DNA of 64,000 nucleotides from contig NC_021673.1 in the NCBI RefSeq assembly GCF_000247815.1, forward strand, positions 52,150,138-52,214,137, in the 5' to 3' direction. The notes under the pieces were generated by a model. It had not been told where the DNA came from. It searched no databases and worked only from the letters and a program-made list of their open reading frames with translations. A program made the position numbers and the translations under genes. This document shows positions 28,141-42,623 of this stretch, piece after piece. This DNA comes from Ficedula albicollis (Eukaryota; Chordata; Aves; Passeriformes; Muscicapidae). Every line of letters starts with the position of its first letter. Within the stretch, counting starts at the first letter, position 1.

Positions 28141-30853
28141 TAATTGATTCAGTCATTAAACTGACCTTACCCCAATCCACTAGTTTTATCTTTAACTGAT
28201 TCTCCTCTTCATCCTGCTGGGTAGGCGTGGGAGCAGCTGTATTGTACTGATTTGTCAGCAGGGTTTAAAACATGACTGACCTCTTAATAGCCACTACAGA
28301 AATTTAAAAAGTAGTATCATTAACTACAGACATCAGAGTCACTGAAAACCCCTAATTTCCTAATTCCTAGAGTCCCAAATAAACTTTGCTGTTGAACAGA
28401 TTCCAGTTTTCTCCTGAGATTATCTGATTAGATAGTCTTCACTGTCAAAAATGAATGGCTCATTGGGGAAAAAATTATAAAAAAAATCCGTCACAATAAT
28501 GGCAGCAAATATAGAAAAAACAAATTATTGCATGGACCACATACTGATCTCTTTTGTAATTCCATTCATGTTAAGCATTTTCTTTACAGGATTAAGTAAA
28601 GATGACAGAATCTGTACTCCATTGCCTCAGAGTATGACAATAACCCAAACCATAATATGATGTCTTGGAGTCATATTTCATGCATGATTCTGCAACATAA
28701 ATAATTGCTATTGGAATATATCATAAAAGAAGTGCAAATTTTAATTGCCTCCACTCTGTGTAATGTATGAATTAATAATAGTGTTACTAAAGAGTGGAAA
28801 TGATGAATCTGTTCCAAAGTCATTTGGGTATATTATAAAATTCTACCCAGTAACTCTAACAACGCTTTAAAAGCTCTGATCTAATTTCAGTAATGAAAAT
28901 GCATTGACAGATTTTTTGCCCAGTGCTTATCAGTCAGGTAGCAAACAGGATTAATGCTTTTTAAATACTTATGAGGCAAGAAGAAAAAAAGAACTGTGCT
29001 CACAGAGAATGGATCACTTCTTTAAAGGAACTGAATGTTCCTTGATTTCAGCAAGAGAAATTTGACAAGGCTGACAAGAGAGGAAAGCATGTGGGCAGGA
29101 AATCTTGATTCACAACTCTGTCAATTCATCCTCAACAAGCTTGCTACGTGGCTGAATAAGTGACAGTTTGGGATATTTTAAATAAACACCCCCACTGACT
29201 GTTGAAAACTATTTTTCTCCACTGCAGTGAAATCATTAAAACTCCCGTGAAGAAGCTGTCATATTTTCCCACCTGCTATCAGAAAGAGCAAAAAGTCAAG
29301 CTCTAGCAAGTCTTGAAGCTGCTGTAATTTATTTTTTATTATTTTTTTTTTCACAGCACTTAACACAGCTGCAATGTTAGGAGATGGCACAGTAACAGAG
29401 TAATGGTAACCCACCACTGTGTTGTCACTGTCCTGCACTCCTTGTGCACTCTGGTTAAACAAGACAAAAAAGCAGGGAATATGTATGCTTATATCTCAGA
29501 AAAATCTTTCTATTAATTGAGTTAATGATAGTCTGAGTTGATTGCTCTTAAATTTTTGCAGCTTGGAATTAATGAAAAGAATTAATCAAGGGAAAGAAAA
29601 AAAATCCACTACACCACTACAAAGCCAAATAATCTAACAGACTGTAGCTAACTTCATACCTTACCAGGCTCCAAATATAAGCAGAAGTAAGTTAACTCAA
29701 ACTGGTAGCCTTCAGTCATAAGGAAACCCCTCCATTCAATAAACTCATGGGAATAAAGAAACCCCAACAAAACAATCCCAAATGCCTCTCCTGCTTCCCC
29801 TGCCCAATTATGCCCAAACCCAAAGTTCTTCCCCTTCAGTTTCAGATATTATCCTTGAAGTTTCTTGTTTTGAAACTGATCCAAGAGATCAATATGAGGT
29901 ATTAGGACAAAAATTACAGTTTATTCAATCTGATTATGAAATAACCCTGAATCTAAAATTTTAGTGATCAAGAGACAAAAAAAAAAAAAAAAGAAAAAAA
30001 GGCAAACAAAAAACCCCACACATGAATTTGCTTTGCTTGGTTTTAGGAGGAAGGGAAGGTGTTGAAGTTTGGCAGATGGGAATTGTTGATGTTTCATGTA
30101 TTCTAGCCAGTATTACCAGCACCAGAGGGAATTCACTACCCAAAGACATCAATAATGAGTTTTATTTTCTTGGGACAGTGCATGTACATACATTAGACAC
30201 TTCAGACTCCTTTTTACTGCAGCTAGGAAGATGAATGATGTTGAGAAACAATCTGAAGGGCTTCTTCATATTGCCATGAAGAAATGGATGAATCATATAA
30301 ATTTGGATAGGTGCCAGCATGAGGTTCAGAGAATCAAATCCTGACGTGTGCTTGGGAGGTTTATAGGCCTCATTCTGATCTCTTTCATCTCTGCTGTTCA
30401 GTACATGTAAAAATAATTTAACTACTTGAACTTAAGTTCTTTACACATATATGCAATTTGACATGCTGAGTTTCAAAGAAATTAAGAGAAATTTGGATTA
30501 AAGCACAGCAGCAAGACTTAAGACTTCTGTATTTTGGGCTATTTTCATGCTTCTCTCCTCAGTTTTCCTGCACCTTCACTAGCCAAATCTTGCCAGTGTT
30601 TTCAAAACTCATTGGGTCAAGCTTAGTGATAAAACCAAAACTAGGCAACTGGCAGATGTAACTGTATCACAGCAACTTTAAACACCCCTAATTTAACATG
30701 ATTCCTCTTGCCAATGCTGAAGACAGCAGCTTCGCTATCATCCCACCTAATCTGAGCATCACCTTGTCATTATACAAACTCTGTACACAACTGGGAAGGA
30801 GCAGAATCAGAGCAATATACATTTCTGCATTTCATGGAAACAGAGATTTCACT
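28141..30853. other. AT-rich non-coding sequence, nothing recognised
   Basis: An A-rich run lies at about 29976-29999. Small ORFs are chance frames without domain signatures. Confidence 0.55.
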
Positions 30854-30882
30854 AAAATAAATAAATAAATAAATAAATAAAT
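30854..30882. repeat. AAAT microsatellite, about 7 copies
   Basis: Seven uninterrupted AAAT-type units occur, followed by GGGGCACC. Confidence 0.92.
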
Positions 30883-31571
30883 GGGGCACCTTTACAGAGT
30901 AGCATTACTAGTTCATCCTCCACTTCTACTTGTATCTTCCAACCTTTTTTTCCTTACTCAACAGTAATACAAACTATTGTTTTCATTAATGTTTCTCTGG
31001 TTTGAAAAGTTAAATCTACTTGATTAGGAAGTGCAAATGGTGACAGATGAGAGCTTATGCTTCTATTCCGTACCTGTAGTGCAATGTTGCATCCATGCAC
31101 ACAAATACAGTCATCTGGTCTTTCAATAAAATGGTGCTGATATGGGTTTTGGTCACTCTGTGTCCCCTTAAGTCTCATGTGACATAATCTCCTCTTCTTC
31201 CTTTCACTCAAAACTTCTAGCTGATATGGTTCACATGGATATCAGGATGGAGAATTCTACTTTTCCCATATTCTCTTCCTTGCAAGGACATATCTAACTT
31301 GAAAATAAAATGTAGAAGTAGCTTTCTGAACTCAGGCTCAGCATCTTAGAAGAAAATGCAGCTGTCATCCTGCTCTGTTTTCCCTGACAAATGAATAGAC
31401 ATCATCATAAGAATTTTTCAAATAATAAAGAGGAAGTTTAGGTTGTTGGTTTCCTCTGCACTTTTCTAGGAGATATAAGGAATGAGTACAAAGGCTGGAA
31501 ATGCACACAAGCAGGGTATTGATTATCCAGTTCTGATACTCTTACAATTAATATTGTCTTTCTGAACTAGT
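30883..31571. other. Non-coding sequence, nothing recognised
   Basis: One 85-codon minus-strand frame (30954-31211) has no family resemblance I can name. Confidence 0.5.
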
Positions 31572-31698
31572 TCGTCTGTCTTCATTTGGATTTAGTAAGC
31601 TCTCATGCCAGAGTTCAGACTTCCTGATATACTCGTCTGACTTCATTTGGATTTGCTAATAGTAAACTCTCATGCCAGAGTTCAGACTTCCTGATATA
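31572..31698. repeat. Tandem duplication of about 61-66 bp
   Basis: Units 31572-31632 and 31633-31698 share TCGTCTG, CTTCATTTGGATTT and CTCATGCCAGAGTTCAGACT. The second has a 5-6 bp insertion (GCTAATAGTAA against AGTAAG). Confidence 0.9.
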
Positions 31699-34600
31699 GA
31701 GCACTGACTTAATAAATGTATAATAAAAATATCCAAACATAGAAGAGAACTAAGAGAAAATTTGGAAAGCAGTATTTTCTGTTGCTTGGAAACATCACCT
31801 AAAAAAATTAGATGTGTTTAATGCATATAATGTGATATGTATTTCAGAAAATTTTCTGGGTGTTATATCCTGGCACCCCAGGGACCAAACAGCTTTATAG
31901 TTTTTAGACCAAATATTATTTATTAAACTGCTTGCAAGAAAAAGAAACATGCAAGTAAATAAATAAGTGAATAAATAGGTTCTTACAGTCTTGAAATGGG
32001 GATCCTGACCTATGTAAATTCTCTACTGATATGTCATAACCTCTGCTGCCTGTAGAGTTTCCACTACTCTCTCAACTGTCTAATCAGATAATTTCCCTGA
32101 CTTCTTCTTGTACAAACATCTTAGCATTTATTATTTACTTCCAATCCCCGATTTAGTCAGGAAAAAGCTCTGTTTGGCTTTAAATAAGGAAGTCAAAAAG
32201 CTAAAACCTTCTCTTACCATAAAACTGCTATTATCCACTTTGGCCCCTCTCAATCTCTTATCTGTTGCTTCCCAAGGCCCACTATAATACACTGAAACAA
32301 TTAAAATGAAACAAAATGAAAAAATCTAGGAATTAATAATCTCATCATATTAATAGAAAACAAAGGTTGCTCAGATTTAAATCTGCATTCTTGAAAATTT
32401 GGCTTTATGTTCCTTCAATGTAAAGCAAGGATGATTAACAGAGCATACAATCTTCTTGGACATGAGACAAAATCTAAGAATTATTCCTAGGTTTTTTTTA
32501 GATGTTGTGGAAAAAAGTATCAAGTGTCTAACCCAAATAAACAAATAAAGCTGATTCTGATTCAGCTTGGTTAATGAAAGCTACACTGGCTTAGGCAGTT
32601 TATGAAAGAAGGTATTTCCAAACTATTGTGTCTGAATCCAAGTATTTGAGCAAGCCCAATACACAGTGTCAGGATGACTCTTCACCTTCTTGCTTCAGTT
32701 GAATTATGCTGGTAGGAAGTAATGTTGTCTGACAATTCCTTTTTCATCACTAAGCAGGAAAGGTGCCTATAAATTGCCTTTCAGAACAGGTGTGGGTGGC
32801 AGAAATGTTGCTTATCCCATTCTGGTTTTTTTTTTTTCTCTCATTCAATTGTCATCTTGGATATCAGACTGTACATAGAAATACAAGCACATTAGGTTTT
32901 CAGGGACCTGGCAGCCTGGCAAAAGACAATAAAAACAGAACCACAATAAAATGTCCAGAAAATTATCAAAATAAAAGCTTAATTTTGCTTTTCTTAAGTT
33001 TCAGTGAAGATCTCCATTAGCATTTAAAAGAGATCACAAAAAAATTGGATTAAAGGACCAAACTGACTGAGAAATTAAATTCATCTTCATTTTCAATGGA
33101 CTGCAATTCCTACACCTTGCATTTCCAATACTGTAACTTATTTGCTGTGTTAGGAAGTAAAAAAAATTCTGAATTAATTTGGGTGTTGATAAAAGATTGA
33201 TGCAGACGGAAAATTAATTTTAGTAAATTTTTAATCTCATATTTGAGAAAGAGGTCTTTCTGTAAGCACAGGTTGCATGCATGTACTATGTCAAGCAGAA
33301 CTCACTCATCTCTGATAACCAGTATTACTAACAGATGCTATTTCAAATAATTTCCATATTCCATTTTAAAGCTGATTTGTTTTAAAAAATCTAGGGTAAA
33401 TGATGGTCTCATATACTTCTCCCATATTTATGCTTTTTCCAGTACTTCTTCATGTCACCAAATATCAATGTCAAGTGTCATCATCTGTCAAGTTTCTGGC
33501 ACCATGCATAGCTACATGGGTTCTCAGTGCAGTTGCCTTCCCTAGTTCTATAAAACAAATTGCAGACTTGAAATTTTCAGAAGATATCACAATGAGAGCA
33601 ATCAGTATCACAAATATTTAGCTCAGTGAAATTTTCTTCACTCTTTGAATTCAGGGAGGGAAAAGGGAAACAATTATCGCAGTGGCGCTGTTACAGAGAA
33701 TTAATGACTTTTATAAAACACCCACGGCAAGTTTCACCTGAAGGGCTCTAAAACATTAAAAATGTTCATACTGTATTTATCAATGTACCTCTTAGGTAAT
33801 GCATGTTGTCCCACATATAGAGCAAAGAGTCAATGAAAGACAACTCTTCCTAGAATGCTCAGTACCAGAGCTATGCAAAGACAGTAGGGAGTATTTTTAG
33901 GAAAAGTGTAGCAGCAACTGAGGAATTATAAGGGCTTTGTAAATCAGTGTATGTATGGACATGCAGGTTAACTATGCTCCAGGACATGCTGCTTCTACTG
34001 CATTTGAAGCCAAACACATAAAAGATCACACGAAGTAAAAGATAGAAAATGAAAAATCCACAAAATACAGAACTATGTAAAATCTCAGCAGGGCCAAAGT
34101 GAATGTAGCAGTAGCTCTTTTGTTAACCCTTTTGATCTAGTTCTGGACAAATCTATCACTTGAAAAGGAAGTAAAATCATGATATATGTAAAAAACATGT
34201 TATATATTAAACTTCACATGTTTAAGTGAGAAAACACATAAAACATTCCTGCACAATCCTTCTCTTTGGATGTCACCGTCTAAGTATTTTTCATTAATTA
34301 AATGCATTTTTAATGCACAAAGACTGAAACAGTAATCTACTAAGGTAACACCAGAATTAGCAGGATATTTAGGTTAAAGCCTTACATAACATTCCACATG
34401 GAAAAAAGAATTGATGATCAGAGAATTAATTCAGCCAGTAGTAAGAAGTATGGAATGAGCAGGCAGTTGAGAAAAATTCAGAACAACAACAGCAAGTGTA
34501 ATGCAACTAATCCATTTCCACAATTTTTTTCAATAAAAGAATGAGTTACTTAGGTAAAGAATAGCCTCTATTTTCCATAATTAATGCAGCAATTATCAGA

Positions 34601-37600
34601 TGAAACATTCGTATCCTGTTTTATGTGTAAGGCAGTGTAAGATAAAATTATATTTTCTTGTTTTAACACTGAGAAATAATTTTGAATGTATGTTTTAGTC
34701 ATTGTTAACTTACCAGTCTTTTATTTCTATAAAATGAAGTGTAACCTAAAATCTCAATTAGATATTCTATTAATAATATATTCAGTAGAACTTATGAAGA
34801 GGCAATCCTATGTAGGACATTACAGAGGTGATAACAGATCTCTTATTTCAGTTTGTGCATAGACATTCAGTGCAAGTCAACTTCATTTTTCCTGAACTCA
34901 TAATCAAAAATATCCTGTACGTTTCCAGTTTCACTAAATGAATATAACAACATTGTATGTTCATAACTAGATATCGGTCCTAATTTTCTAAGTGTCAGTG
35001 AGGTACAACTCTAAAGAGCCAGATCAAAAAAATTGCCTTGTTGTAAAAGGCGAGTTTTCAACATTTAAACAATGTCAAATTCTCAGCTACGTTCTCAAAA
35101 TTCTGTGAATGAGTCACCAGAAGTCTTTTCATCTCAGAAAGTGCAATGTGCTGCACAGCAGGGGCAGGGCCAGCTCCCGGTATTTTTTGATACTGTTTCA
35201 CAGTAACTGGCAAATGTGTAGAAATGTGAAGAGCCACGAATATCTGGGCATAAATTTGATTCTAATTAACCTTCACCATCTTTAACAGCATAGGTACATA
35301 TCAGTTTGTCCACATCGATTTATAAATTTATTACAAAAAAACCCACAGATCTCATTGGGAATAGGAATGTTAATCAATTAACAAAACTGTTTTCCTTCTA
35401 AAACTTAAACACAGTTGCTTATCTGCATAAAAACTTCCAATGCAAATGAAATCTGTGAAATGCTTACTCTGTCCAGAGAAGAAAAGCTAAAAATAAAATT
35501 AAATTATAATCAAAATAGAGGAAAGACCTGTCATACTATTTCTAAAAATATATTTGAGTTTTGGGTAGTTTTAAAATGCAAAATTATTGTCTCATGACAG
35601 CATGCAGGGGCAGCAGGAGTTCTGATCACTCAGCATGAGTGCAACCTATTTCCAGCTTTTAAATTTCTCACTGAATAGAACTGCTGTCGGAAAACCCAAA
35701 GTGTGATAAGCAGGTGCCAGGAAAGAGTTCCCAAAGCTTCTTCTGCTCTCCTGAGTTATTAGCTTGGCTTTCTTCTTTTCCTGATGGCTAGCGTGGTGAT
35801 CATGAAGCTGGAAGTATTCTGCACCACATTTCCTCACAAAGGTCCTGGTTACTGAACTGATTTATCACATTCAGTCCAAGTGCTGCCCAGAAGGTAACAG
35901 CAGGAATGAAAGAAATTGCAACAGACGCTTGGTCCTGCTTACAAAACAGGATGCAGGTTTCGCAAAGGGCTGCAACAGTTTTTTTATCTTGTAAAATAGA
36001 CAACGTGGTAGCAAAACTGATAATGTGATGCAAGATGTTTCTTCACAGCACCACAGATTCAGAAGGAAGTAACTGCAGTGAGGAAAAGGAAATCCAAATT
36101 GGATGTTTTATGCTCATATTTCCTACTTCAGTTGTTTTGGAAGTTTTAGACTCTTCAAAGTATCAGAACAACAAAATACTACTTAAAACAGATGGGAAAA
36201 TCCTCATGGTCATAGTCAATGAATCATTATGATGCTTAAGGAAGGTAACTTGCTAGTTTGAAGACAATGATATGCTCACATTCCTGATAGGATAGATGTT
36301 TGAAGACCTTCCAGGAATTCATGTGGAGGTGTTGGTGTTAAATATTGGGTTGTTAGCCAAAGTCTGCAGGTGGTGCCTTTGTTGGAATTCATTCAGATTG
36401 GGTTTTTAGACACATATTACAATACCCTTTCAGTTGGAAAAGGACAGGAACAGCCACAAGTCATAGCTGCTTTCAGTAATTCACTGCTTGATAGGAAGTG
36501 TTGGTGCTATTTAATTTATATCAATCATAACAGTTTGTATGACTTTGAAGGTGTAGGGAATATCCTAGACCATCCACTGACTTTTCTATCTTCTCTAAGA
36601 AAGGTTCCTCCTCACCTTGCTGTCATTTAGCCAAACTCCTCTGTTTTTCCTTCAAGAAAGTTCAGAATTAAATCTTCAGAAGAACAACATTTCTTCTGTT
36701 TGATTCTCCTGGGTTTAAAACAATTTTCAAAATTTTTGGATTTTACCTATTTTTCCATTAAGAAATTGTTCTACAAGCATATTTCATCTACAGATACATG
36801 AAAATATGTAAAAAATGCATTCGTAATTATTTAGACTACAGTAAAAGAAGCTTTGACATTTAAAATCCAGGAAAAAATAATTTTATGATTTCCTAGGCAG
36901 CTGGAATAAATTATTTGGAGCACTGTGTTGTCATGCCACAAAACTAGAAGTTATGTAAATTAAGATTTCAAGAAGAGAAGGTTGAGTATTGATTGAATTT
37001 CATGAAAATGTTTCTGTTCTAAAATTCTAGGTACTTGTGCAAATATATATGTGCACAGAAGTAAGTGGGCCTAGGAAGACCATTTCCTGGAGGCCAATCC
37101 TCACAGTACACAAAACAAAAATAACATTAATCTCCATTCTGCAGACTCATCTCTTTACACAGAAAGCCTGAGTGCATGAGGGGATAAGCACAATAACAGA
37201 GCATGTTTTCAGTACTAAACACCTCTAAAGAGTTATAGAACTACAAATACATGTGTTTAAGAGAGGGACTTGATTCCTGCATGAGGAATATACACCAAAT
37301 AAAGGAGAGTTAAAAATTATATGAGGGAGACAGTGTGCTTTACATTTTAAATAAAACATAGCAAAGCAAAAAAGCTGAATTATTTGACTGTGACAGGGTA
37401 GCCTCAAGTCTGTTTTTTCACCTATAGAATAGCATAAGATTAAATTACACCAAGTGCCTCTAACTTCTCAGATGAAAAGCAAAGTGCTGAACATCATTGA
37501 AGGTACCTATTCTTGACTTGGGATTTACAAAGAGATTGTTCTATTATTTTTCTTATTATACTAACCTTTTTTAGAACTTATAATTGCATTGCTCCTTGTG

Positions 37601-40600
37601 AATCTGAGTATGTGTAAGAGTAGCACACCTAAAATAGGCTGCAGGCCTGTTTTTGATATACTTATTACATACTCACTCACAGTAAACTACGTTGCTCTGT
37701 GAAGAAAGACTACAACTAAGTTTGGGTTTCCACAATTTGCCTAAAAATCTTCCAACTGGAGACACCAAATGTCTGTATGTGCTGTACTGCCTTAGAAAAC
37801 CAGACTTCAACCTTGTAACTATTTAGCTTAATTCTATTTAAGCTGATGTAGGCAGTCACAGGGGTTTGCTTGTCAAGGGGCAAAGCATTCCCTGCTTCAG
37901 AAAGAAGAAAAAATGACATCTCTGCACTGACCCAGCCTTAGGTAGCTCAGTCTCTGCATACCAGGCAGGAGAGTCACAGGAGCAGAAGTGGGTTCAGTGA
38001 CATTTTAGATGGGTTTTCATCTCCACCACTTTGGGATACAGAGCAATAGAGTGACACATAATGGCAGAATAAGAAACAGCATGCCAAAAGACAGTGGAAT
38101 GATCTTCTGTATTTTCATAAGTAATGAAGTTTAGCAGCTGTAGGAATGTTTTTAAAGAAAATTAGCCATCAAGTTAGCTTAAAGCCAACATAAATGATAA
38201 TTTATTAGGCTGTCTCAGAACAGTGGTGTTAGTTATTGATATTGTGCAAAAATGACCTTGATACCAAGTTCAGAATACCCCATTACACATGCAAAAAGAA
38301 AGCAATTTGGGTATATTACATTTTAAATGATCACAGTTAACATGGTATTGAACTATCTTCTTTTCAAAAGGATGCATTATGACAACCTTGAAAGAGGTTA
38401 TTCACACTAATAGGCTTTTTATTATGTAATTCAACACAATTTATGTTTATATGGTGTCCTTCATACAAGTGTATAAAAAACAGTCTTGGCAGTCAACTAT
38501 AAATTGAAGTGAAGACAATAGCAGACAAATGCCATGCAAAGTGACTGTCCTATGGGGGAAAATGTGTTCTAGATAGACAGCAACAAGGAGAACTGGGAAA
38601 AAGCCCAGACCTCATTTGATGAGATATTAGAACACAATGAATAATGAAGTGACCATACGAGCTACATTATCTTCCTTGTGAGCACTGAAAACCTATTCTT
38701 ATGTTAATCCAAGACATCAGGGAATCTTTCAGAGAATAGAAAAGGTTAATATGTAATATAAAAAAATGGATGCAAAAAGTGCAAAATTCCTTTTTTCTTT
38801 TCTTTACACTTCTGTCCTTCAAAAGACACTAGGGAGAAGCTAAAAGTTGAGCTGAAACTCTTTTCTTGTCTAGCAGATTCTTAATGGTAGAAGAGATAAT
38901 CAAAATGACTTCTAAACAGTTTTAATTCCTCAGGGATAACAAACCAAGTCAAAACAAAATAAAGCCAAACAACCACACTATTCAAGGACACAGGCAATTT
39001 ACTAAACAATGAATTATTATTCTTTCTCTAGGTTTTCCAAGATGGACTGGCAGATGACTGCTACAAAGTTGTGGTTTCCAGGTGTGAGATGTAATCCCAA
39101 CAAATGATATGAATTACAAGTTGAGATGGGGAGACAATTTATTCCATAATTAGAAAATACAGAATACACTAAGCCTTTGAACAGAAACATTTGAGAAATA
39201 TGACTGTTAATTTGACCTACTTTCAATGTCCTGTTCTGAACAAAAACATTTCTAATATTAACTAATGATACAAGTTTTAAAGTGTTCTGTTATATTAAAG
39301 ACTTCAGACAATACTTTCAGAAAAAGTCATGGCTGTTATTTCATGTTTGAGTTTCTTCCTCTCACAGCTGTTACTCCAGACAGCTATATCTGCACTTGTA
39401 CATTTTTTTTACATATGAAAGTGTTCAGAATAAAATCAAAATTCCCTACCAGCAGTGCACACAAAAAATACTTTCAATTAAATACAGAAAGAAAATGCAA
39501 TTACTAGTGTACATTCTTATACTGGGCTGTGGACTAGTTCCTGGAGATCCAATGCAGGAAGTAGCTCTTCAAGTCTAAAGAATACAACCAAAGCTAAAGT
39601 ACACACTAGAAACAGCTAAAAGTAAAGAATAAAGAGAAGCTCTATGAAGCAACACGAGTGACTGACTCTAAGTTAACCCTGCTATAAGTCAGTTCGTAAC
39701 CTCTAAATGCTTTAGACTAACTTGTTGTGACCTTATTTCAAACAGCAACAGCTTATGCAGTATCACTGGAACCTAGTAACCATTATGTAGATAGTTAATA
39801 CAGAGATCTAGTCCCAAAATTGGCAATTCCTTCAATTATTTAGCACTAAGCAATTATTAAAAATTATCTACTGTCCTTTTTCTTGATCAGAAGATCGCCA
39901 CTAATGGAAAGTTTGGAAAAAATGCATGCTTACAATGCACAGTAGTTTCCAAATAATTTGGGGAGTTTAAATGCATTTTAATTTCAAAGCATGGGAGAAA
40001 ACAAAACAAACAAACAAAAAAATGACATGGAATCAATTAAAGTTCTCATGCTCTGAAGAATCCAACTCATTCCACTAAGTCGGAAGAATAACTTCAAGTT
40101 CTCAGGCTGCTGCTTCTACCAGAATTAGAGCTAACCAGGAGAGAATTAGAGTTAGAAGGGGATTGGTGAGAGTATGTTGTTTATATTTAAAATAATAGTC
40201 TACTACTCACCTCCTTTACACCAGCCCAAACCTAGGAACTTACTGCCATGCAAGAGAGAACACACATACACAGTATGAGGGTCTGACTCTATGGATGGCA
40301 CAGCATGCAGAAATCCTGCAGAAGTCACTGCAAACTAACTTCTAGTGACAGAGGTGGAGTGTACATCACATGAAGCACTCGCACTCAGTTCTACCACTGC
40401 CTCTTTAGCTTCTGCACATACTCGTATCAGTTCAAGTGGTGTAAATTGGCAGTCTACCACAAGCAAGGGGAGATCCTCAATTAACAGAGTTTTCTACAAA
40501 ACAGCTTAAATCAAAGTGGAAAGAGGTAAATTTGGCAAAACAAGTTTGCAAACTCCTGAAGATCCATGTTTGCACTTTTTCATTGGAAATTCTGTGTGTC

Positions 40601-40750
40601 ATTAAATTTACCTGTTATCTATTTTTCATATCCTCAAAATAATAAATATTTTGCCTGCATTAGTTAACAATGTTATTCACCAGTTTAAGGTGCAAGATTT
40701 TTTTTATGAGACTATAATAATTTGTGTCAATTTCTACTTGATTTATTGTT
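31699..40750. other. Long AT-rich non-coding stretch, nothing recognised with confidence
   Basis: No coding exon could be supported. A possible minus-strand LTR end near 31861 is discussed as a finding. Minus-strand frames at 35646-36033 lack family resemblance. Simple runs include T-rich 32826-32838 and an AAAC-type stretch at about 40000-40020. Confidence 0.5.
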
Positions 40751-40910
40751 CATTCTGAAACAATTCTTTTCTGCATTCTTTCTGACTACAGAGGGACATA
40801 TAACAGTAATCCTTGTGCAGTGCCATTTTGCATTCTGAAACAATTCTTTTCCGCATTCTTTCTGACTACAGAGGGAGATATAACAGTAATCCTTGTGCAG
40901 TGCCATTTTT
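40751..40910. repeat. 80-bp tandem duplication
   Basis: Units 40751-40830 and 40831-40910 start CATTCTGAAACAATTCTTTT and differ at about two internal positions (TTCTGC against TTCCGC, GGGACAT against GGGAGAT). Confidence 0.96.
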
Positions 40911-40921
40911 AGGCTAAGTTT

Positions 40922-41096
40922 TCATCCTGGATTTGCATGTCAACTCCCTTAGTGGTAAAAGCAGCTCTCAAACACAGCATGTTTATGCTTCCATTTATGC
41001 TTAAAATTTTTGTCCTGGATTTGCATGTCAACTGCCTTAGTGGTAAAAGCAGCTCTCAAAGACAGCATGTTTATGCTTCCATTTATGCTTAAATTT
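40922..41096. repeat. 88-bp tandem duplication, directly after the previous one
   Basis: Units 40922-41009 and 41010-41096 share TCCTGGATTTGCATGTCAAC and end in TTTATGCTTAAA. Differences include CTCCCTT against CTGCCTT and AAACACAG against AAAGACAG. Only about 11 bases separate it from the 80-bp duplication. Confidence 0.95.
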
Positions 41097-42623
41097 GACT
41101 GTCAAAGCCAAGTCAAGTGAAAAACAGAGACCTTTAGCTATTTTTGTCTTAAGTCAAATGTGGATTGCTTATTTTAATTATTGACTAAACCTTCTTTCTG
41201 GGGGAAAACAACTGTTAGCATTTGCAGGATCTGCTTGGATATCACTATTTTACACTTGGGCTGTACCCTGCCTCACCATCCCCCCCCAGCTTGTACTCAA
41301 TACTGCATACCCAATTGAAGATCATAATGTTTAATGTGCTGACTACTGACTTTGCAACATCCCAAAATCATATGTAATGAAGTGTAACCAGTTCTTCATA
41401 TATTTTAATTATTTTCTTTGGATGATTTCTGTCTTACAAATGTGCCTTCTGTTGCAAAAAGAAAGAGCATCACTACTAGAAAGGATCATTTGTCACAACT
41501 TGAGATTTTGGTGGTTTAACTTGGAAGACATTCTGGCATATATTCCAGGTTATAAAGCAGCCCCTGACAGGAACTTGAGGAAAGGAGGGGTTTGTTCACC
41601 AAATTTTCTACTGAAATAGCTTCCTTCAAAACAATTTCTGAAGCCACATGTCAGGGCACAAAGGCTGGTGAAAAATGACCCAAGACTCACCTAATGCCTT
41701 GTAAGCATTTTCCTTAAAAGTCTGGCCTTGAAATTCCTTCCTTTTGTCTGCTGTATCTTATTGTGTCTCACTGTGTTTTGGCACCAAAATATGGAAGAAG
41801 ATGCAAATGTAACAGAAAAAAAAACCTTTTCAAAAGATACCATACAATCAAAAAATTCTTTCTTCATGCAGAATTGTGCAGGGGGTTCTTTGTAGGAACC
41901 ATCAGAAAACTGTTAAATCTTTTCAGAGCTTTCTGTTGTCCCTGCATGAGTGGCATGAACATAGTGAGGTGGTAAAAAAAAAAAAAATAGAAAAAATCAC
42001 TGGAGTGGTGAGAGGCAGAGCAGGTGGTTCTCTCCTGAGTGAGACACTACCTGTAAAGCAAACCCAGAGGAATGTTCAAGGCAGTTGGATTCCTCTCTTA
42101 CCCTCTTTTTTATCTAAACCACAAATATCGCAGTCAACATTACAGATTTTTGCTTTATAGAAGTGGAATAATATGCACTTTGGGCTACTTGTGAAACTTG
42201 CAGTTTCTTTGTTCTTCTTTTGTTTTCTCCTCAGTCCATCATCTCTTTTACACCTTATTCCTTGATGCTGCCCTTCCTCACTGGTCTACTGTCACCTAGA
42301 GCACAAAGTAATATGTAGAAAACTAAACTATCTTGTAATTTGGCCTGCCATGACAGAAGTAGACAGAGCTAAATTAAATAAACCCTTGAATAAACGAGAG
42401 TCAAAGTCAGTCTTTTTGTCAAACAGAGATGGGTCAAGAGATTACAGTGATTATTGCCAATGATGCTCAATGTCTACTCTTTGTACTTCTTTGCCATGGT
42501 ATTCTATTGTGGGATGATGTTTCTGTCTTATTTTTTGGCATTCAGATTACAGGAAATTATTAAGAGGCTTCAAAAGAAGCTATGCTTAGTTCTTCTTGGC
42601 TGAAAGAGCAGAGAATGTGGAAG
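41097..42623. other. Non-coding sequence, nothing recognised
   Basis: The A run at about 41972-41984 is the only simple feature. Short overlapping plus-strand frames (41763-42160) lack domains. Confidence 0.55.

Noticed and set aside
35646..36033. Two adjacent minus-strand frames that might be a decayed retrogene
   Set aside because: The peptides match no family I recognise, there is no A tail on the expected side, and the frames overlap rather than join.
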